Shown in pieces: positions 60,596-64,000 of a stretch of DNA of 64,000 nt. The stretch is from Methanolinea sp. (GTDB lineage Archaea; Halobacteriota; Methanomicrobia; Methanomicrobiales; Methanospirillaceae): assembly GCA_029907345.1 (NCBI GenBank), contig JARYMB010000010.1:1-64000 (forward strand), given 5' to 3'. The notes under the pieces were generated by a model. That model worked only from the letters and a program-made list of their open reading frames with translations. It ran no database searches and was not told the DNA's origin. The translations under genes and the position numbers were made by a program. Each line of letters begins with the position of its first letter. Position 1 is the first letter of the stretch.

Positions 60596-62251
60596 TTACT
60601 GTGTCTTCCGGAGCACGGCACCCCTGTCTGCCTGCCCGACCATCTCCGCGTACCGCGCGAGCACACCCCGGAGGGGTTTTTGCGGTGGCTTCCATTCTTT
60701 CCTGCGACGTTTCATCTCTTCAGGGTCAACGAGGAGGTCAAGTCTCCGGGCATGGAGGTCGATTGCGATCGGATCACCCTCCCTGACGAGGCCGATCGGT
60801 CCCCCGACGGCGGCTTCCGGTGTCACGTGCCCGACGCAGGGCCCCCGGGTTCCTCCCGAGAACCGGCCGTCCGTGACGAGGGCAACGGACCTGTACCCGA
60901 GCCCGACGATGGCAGACGTCGGGGAGAGCATCTCCGGCATCCCGGGCGCTCCTGCCGGACCCTCGTTGCGGATGACGATGACGTCCCCTTCCCTGATCCG
61001 GCGGGAAAGGATCGCCTCCATCGCGGCGTCTTCGCCGTCGAAGACGCGGGCAGGACCGGTGTGCGTCCACATCTCCCTTGCGACCGCTGCAGACTTGATA
61101 ACCGCGCCTCCGGGGGCAAGGTTCCCGAAGAGGATACGGAGGCCGCCCGCGGGGTTGACAGGGTCCTTCACCGGTCGGATGATCCCGCCGGTCCACGGCC
61201 GTGCCTCCCGGGCGATCTCGAGGATGCTCCTGCCCGAGACCGTCGGGGCGTCCTCCAGAAAACCGGCAAGCTCGTGGAGCACTGCCGGAATCCCGCCCGA
61301 CCGATACAGGTCGAGCATCGAGTGGGGTCCCGAGGGCTGCATGTTGCAGATGTGCGGGACCTCTTCCCCGATCTTCTGGAACGACCCGAGCGAGAGGTCG
61401 ACCCCGGCCTCGGACGCGATTGCCATGAGGTGGAGGACTGTGTTCGTGGACCCTCCGAGTGCCATGTCGACCCGTATGGCGTTCTGGAGGCTCTCCCTCG
61501 TGATGATGGTGCGTGGCACCCTCCCTTCCTTAACAAGCCCGACTACCCTCTCCCCCGACATGCGTGCAATCCGGAGTTTTGCGGCGTCGACCGCGGGTGT
61601 TGCAGCGCATCCCGGAAGTGACATCCCCATCGCCTCTGTCATGCATGCCATCGTGTTTGCGGTGTAGAGTCCCTGGCAGCTCCCGCACCCCGGCATTGCC
61701 GCGCATTCGAGCGCGTGGAGCTCGTCCCCGGACATCGTGCCCGCGGCGACCCTTCCCACACCCTCGAAGACATCGATGAGGGAGAGATCCCTGCCCCCGA
61801 GGAACCCGGGGAGCATGGGACCGCCTGTCACGGCAATTGCAGGCACGTTGCACCGTGCCGCAGCCATCAGCATGCCGGGGACGATCTTGTCGCAGGTCCC
61901 GAGCAGGACGATCCCGTCGAGGGCATGGGCCTCGACCATCAGTTCGATGGAATCGGCGATGTTCTCGCGCGAAGGGAGCGAGTACCGCATTCCCTCGTGA
62001 CCCATCGCGATCCCGTCGCAGATCCCTATCACCCCGAACTCGAAGGGCACACCCCCGGCAGCGGTAATGCCCTCCCTCACCTTCGTGGCGAGCATCCGCA
62101 GGTGCACGTGTCCCGGGACGATATCGTTCCAGGCATTTGCAATCCCGATGAACGGGAGATCCATCTCGCGGTCTGTCACGCCGAGGGCCCGGAGGAGCGA
62201 CCTGTTCGGCGCCCTCTGGTACCCTTCCTTCACCTTCCTGCTCCGCATCAT
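60596..62251 (-). CDS. ilvD: Dihydroxy-acid dehydratase
   Basis: This Fe-S dehydratase of branched-chain amino acid and CoA synthesis forms 2-ketoisovalerate and 2-keto-3-methylvalerate. The 551-residue protein has the cluster cysteines in [15 protein letters not shown] and [15 protein letters not shown], the C-terminal [22 protein letters not shown] and [16 protein letters not shown] 62251 ([10 protein letters not shown]) is chosen as start; the family usually begins at the second Met. A TATA-like TTTTTAAAA at about 62363-62375 lies upstream. Confidence 0.95.
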   Translation of the reverse strand: MMRSRKVKEGYQRAPNRSLLRALGVTDREMDLPFIGIANAWNDIVPGHVHLRMLATKVREGITAAGGVPFEFGVIGICDGIAMGHEGMRYSLPSRENIADSIELMVEAHALDGIVLLGTCDKIVPGMLMAAARCNVPAIAVTGGPMLPGFLGGRDLSLIDVFEGVGRVAAGTMSGDELHALECAAMPGCGSCQGLYTANTMACMTEAMGMSLPGCAATPAVDAAKLRIARMSGERVVGLVKEGRVPRTIITRESLQNAIRVDMALGGSTNTVLHLMAIASEAGVDLSLGSFQKIGEEVPHICNMQPSGPHSMLDLYRSGGIPAVLHELAGFLEDAPTVSGRSILEIAREARPWTGGIIRPVKDPVNPAGGLRILFGNLAPGGAVIKSAAVAREMWTHTGPARVFDGEDAAMEAILSRRIREGDVIVIRNEGPAGAPGMPEMLSPTSAIVGLGYRSVALVTDGRFSGGTRGPCVGHVTPEAAVGGPIGLVREGDPIAIDLHARRLDLLVDPEEMKRRRKEWKPPQKPLRGVLARYAEMVGQADRGAVLRKTQ

Positions 62252-62410
62252 GGGCAACCGCCTGTCTTTTCCGGGATAGAGTTCTCTTCTGGGAAGGTAT
62301 AATGGATTCCCCGGCCCCGGGATGGACGGTGTCTCCGGCAGGACGGTGCCAAAAAGGAAGTGGTTTTAAAAATAGATTTTCCCGGAATGGTACCGGACGC
62401 CGCCTTTTTT

Positions 62411-63793
62411 TCAGGTCCGCTGCCAGTCCCGTGCGGCCCGGACAAAGGACTCTGCAAAGGCAAAAGAAAAGTGGGAGTGGGCGTATGTCCCGACCGACCC
62501 GTGCTCGTACAGGCCGTCCATTCCGCTGGAAATTCCCCTGCCCCGGGAGAGCCGGAGTGCAAACCGGGCGTCAGCCCGGCAGGCGACGGCTGAGTAGTGG
62601 AACTCGTGGCCCCGCATGGAAGACCCGGAGGGAGCAAGCGGCGCCCCTCCCGACCATACGCCGCTGACGTAGTCGAGGGCCTGGAGCTTTCCCGTCATCT
62701 CCGCCGCGGCAGGGAGGACACCTGCCATCGGGAAGGTCCGCTCCACCCCGAGGGACTCGCAGAGGTACAGCAGTCCCCCGCACTCGCCGAGCACAGGCAT
62801 CCCGTCGCATGCGGCCTTTTGGAGTGCTGCGGTGCATGCCGCCCGGGAGAGTTCCTCCGCGTGAAGTTCCGGGTAGCCGCCGCCGAGGTAGACGGCATCG
62901 ACCGGCGGCAACGGGTCTTTGAGGGGGGAGAAGAAGACGAGGTCGGCCCCGGCTGCCCGGAGGATGTCGAGGTTCTCCTTGTAGTAAAAGCAGAACGCGG
63001 GGTCCATGGCGACCCCTATCCTCACGAAGGGAGGAGTGACACGGCGTTCCACCGGTCCACCGGTCAAGATCGGAGGTGCACTGCCTGCGATCCGGACGAT
63101 CCCCTCTATATCGCAGTGTTCCTCGATGGTCCGCCCCCACGTCCCGTCGGACCCGGTCTCGTGGGCCATCCAAAGGCCAAGGTGGCGGCTCTCCACGCGG
63201 AGCCCGGGGTGCCTCGGGACGAACCCGAGGGATGTGAGCCGCAGACCGGAGGAGATGATATCCCTGTGCCGGTCGCTGCCGACCCTGTTGAAGATGACCC
63301 CGGCAACCCGGACCAACGGATCGAACATCGAATACCCGAGCAGCAGGGCATGGACGCTGCGGGACATCCCGTGGACATCGGTGACAAGGATGCAGGGCGA
63401 GGAGAGGATGCGCGAGACGTGGGCGGTACTGGCACAGTCCGTGCCGTCGAGACCGTCGAACATGCCCATCACGCCCTCGATGACGGCAATGTCAGCGCCC
63501 CTGCAGGCCCGGGAAAAAGTCTCCCTGACCCCTTCTTCGCCCATCATGAAGGTGTCGAGGTTGCGCGAAACCCTCCCGCAGACGGCCGAATGGTGCGTGG
63601 GGTCGATGAAATCGGGACCGACCTTGAAGGGCTGGACCGTGTATCCCCGGGAAACGAGGGCTTCCATGATCCCCCGCGTGATCGTCGTCTTCCCGCATCC
63701 GCTGTGCGTGCCTGCGATCACGACCCGCGGGATGGTGACCCGGACCCCTCCCGGGCCATCCCCGTCATCCGGAAGACCGTCCCGTGCTGTCAC
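62411..63793 (-). CDS. cfbB: Cobyrinate / Ni-sirohydrochlorin a,c-diamide synthase (CbiA/CfbB)
   Basis: This 460-residue glutamine-dependent amidase converts the a and c carboxylates of a corrinoid or of Ni-sirohydrochlorin to amides; in methanogens this is an early step toward coenzyme F430. The N-terminal dethiobiotin-synthetase-like domain has VIAGTHSGCGKTTITRG and KVGPDFIDPTHH. The C-terminal class I glutamine amidotransferase has GECGGLLYL (catalytic Cys) and RGHEFHYS. Start GTG 63793 overlaps the upstream stop by four bases (GTGA). CbiA and CfbB cannot be separated with confidence by eye; both functions may be served. Confidence 0.88.
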   Translation of the reverse strand: MTARDGLPDDGDGPGGVRVTIPRVVIAGTHSGCGKTTITRGIMEALVSRGYTVQPFKVGPDFIDPTHHSAVCGRVSRNLDTFMMGEEGVRETFSRACRGADIAVIEGVMGMFDGLDGTDCASTAHVSRILSSPCILVTDVHGMSRSVHALLLGYSMFDPLVRVAGVIFNRVGSDRHRDIISSGLRLTSLGFVPRHPGLRVESRHLGLWMAHETGSDGTWGRTIEEHCDIEGIVRIAGSAPPILTGGPVERRVTPPFVRIGVAMDPAFCFYYKENLDILRAAGADLVFFSPLKDPLPPVDAVYLGGGYPELHAEELSRAACTAALQKAACDGMPVLGECGGLLYLCESLGVERTFPMAGVLPAAAEMTGKLQALDYVSGVWSGGAPLAPSGSSMRGHEFHYSAVACRADARFALRLSRGRGISSGMDGLYEHGSVGTYAHSHFSFAFAESFVRAARDWQRT

Positions 63794-64000
63794 CCGATCC
63801 CCCACTGGGCAAGGGTCGTCTTCGAGGGGTCGATGTCGCTCCATGACCACCCCAGTGCCTCGATGATCCGCGAAATGGGCTGCCTGATGGTCTTTTCCAT
63901 CATCACCTCCCAGTCGACCTGGAATTCCGGCGGGACCTGGTCTCCGTACTCGAAGCAGAGGACATCGGTCCTGGGATATTTCCCCGTCACGTTCCTGATG
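63790..64000 (-). CDS. 3' part of an unidentified gene upstream of cbiA/cfbB
   Basis: The open frame enters from the right edge of the window (its start is beyond 64000; the GTG at 63990 is probably internal) and ends IIEALGWSWSDIDPSKTTLAQWGIG, shared here in part. It contains RTDVLCFEYGDQVPPEF and is acidic with several Trp. I do not recognise the family. It is coupled by four bases to the a,c-diamide synthase, so a link to tetrapyrrole synthesis is possible. Confidence 0.6.
   Translation of the reverse strand, partial: IRNVTGKYPRTDVLCFEYGDQVPPEFQVDWEVMMEKTIRQPISRIIEALGWSWSDIDPSKTTLAQWGIG

Noticed and set aside
1-64000. CRISPR array, transposon or prophage
   Set aside because: No regularly spaced direct repeats, transposase, integrase or terminal inverted repeats were seen, and the tRNA-Lys gene is not followed by an integrase or a duplicated 3' end.

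Overview
The window reads as chromosomal DNA of a hydrogenotrophic methanogenic archaeon, most likely order Methanomicrobiales. Supporting features are the archaeal information-processing genes (SRP54, Rpo4, L21e, RfcL, Spt5, an archaeal histone, ribosomal P1/L10), several methanogen-restricted genes (the MtxX marker-4 protein, the AIR-synthase-like marker-2 protein, a CbiA/CfbB amidase for F430 or corrinoid synthesis, MptE for methanopterin), generally high G+C, TATA boxes about 25 bases before start codons, and many leaderless or short-leader starts. No rRNA, CRISPR array, insertion sequence or integrase was seen. One tRNA (Lys, CTT) is present.

Layout. 1-6060 (+) is a dense translation and targeting cluster: ftsY (partial), srp54, trmY, pus10, rpl21e, rpo4, DUF655, ksgA/dim1 and an HemK2-type methyltransferase. 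6393-9951 (-) holds an AIM24-like gene and an ECF transporter (S, fused double ATPase, T) with a strongly structured leader. 10224-13287 has a REC-PAS-GAF-like signalling gene broken by one base in a G9 tract and an MFS exporter. 13386-16207 (+) is a tight three-gene cassette: a RecA-like protein without a P-loop, an 80-residue helical protein and a family B DNA polymerase with altered motifs. 16215-23831 mixes accessory genes: an SNase/LTD lipoprotein, malic enzyme, a 4-OT tautomerase, a phosphoesterase, a histidine kinase fused to a GNAT acetyltransferase, MsrA, a four-CBS protein, a HEAT protein and histone.

24012-28813 carries the two methanogenesis-marker genes, rfcL, UPF0146, archaemetzincin and a CBS protein. 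28786-35733 (-) contains a CPA2 antiporter, then P1, L10, L1, L11, Spt5, SecE, FtsZ and DtdA (the classic archaeal secE-spt5-L11-L1-L10-L12 block). 35933-39593 encodes two surface proteins: an A+T-richer beta-helix/PKD protein and a duplicated-repeat membrane-anchored protein. 39818-43476 is a molybdopterin region: a tiny Cys-containing protein coupled to moeA, a second MoeA fused to a periplasmic-binding-like domain, and a TIGR00725 protein paired with an aldehyde dehydrogenase.

45283-54634 holds ileS, thg1, a PRC-barrel gene, a site-2 protease with CBS domains, a COG1031-type radical SAM protein, mptE, a TrkA-N/DHH protein and tRNA-Lys. 54742-60559 has a methyltransferase, a divergent ABC system whose first permease ends in a PrsW-like protease domain, an RDD membrane protein and a small Cys-rich protein. 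60596-64000 (-) has ilvD, cbiA/cfbB and the 3' part of an unidentified gene.

The most unusual items are the polymerase cassette at 13386-16207, the kinase-acetyltransferase fusion at 19607-21430, the permease-protease fusion at 56483-58297, the small protein at 39818-39994, and structured leaders before the ECF operon and ileS.
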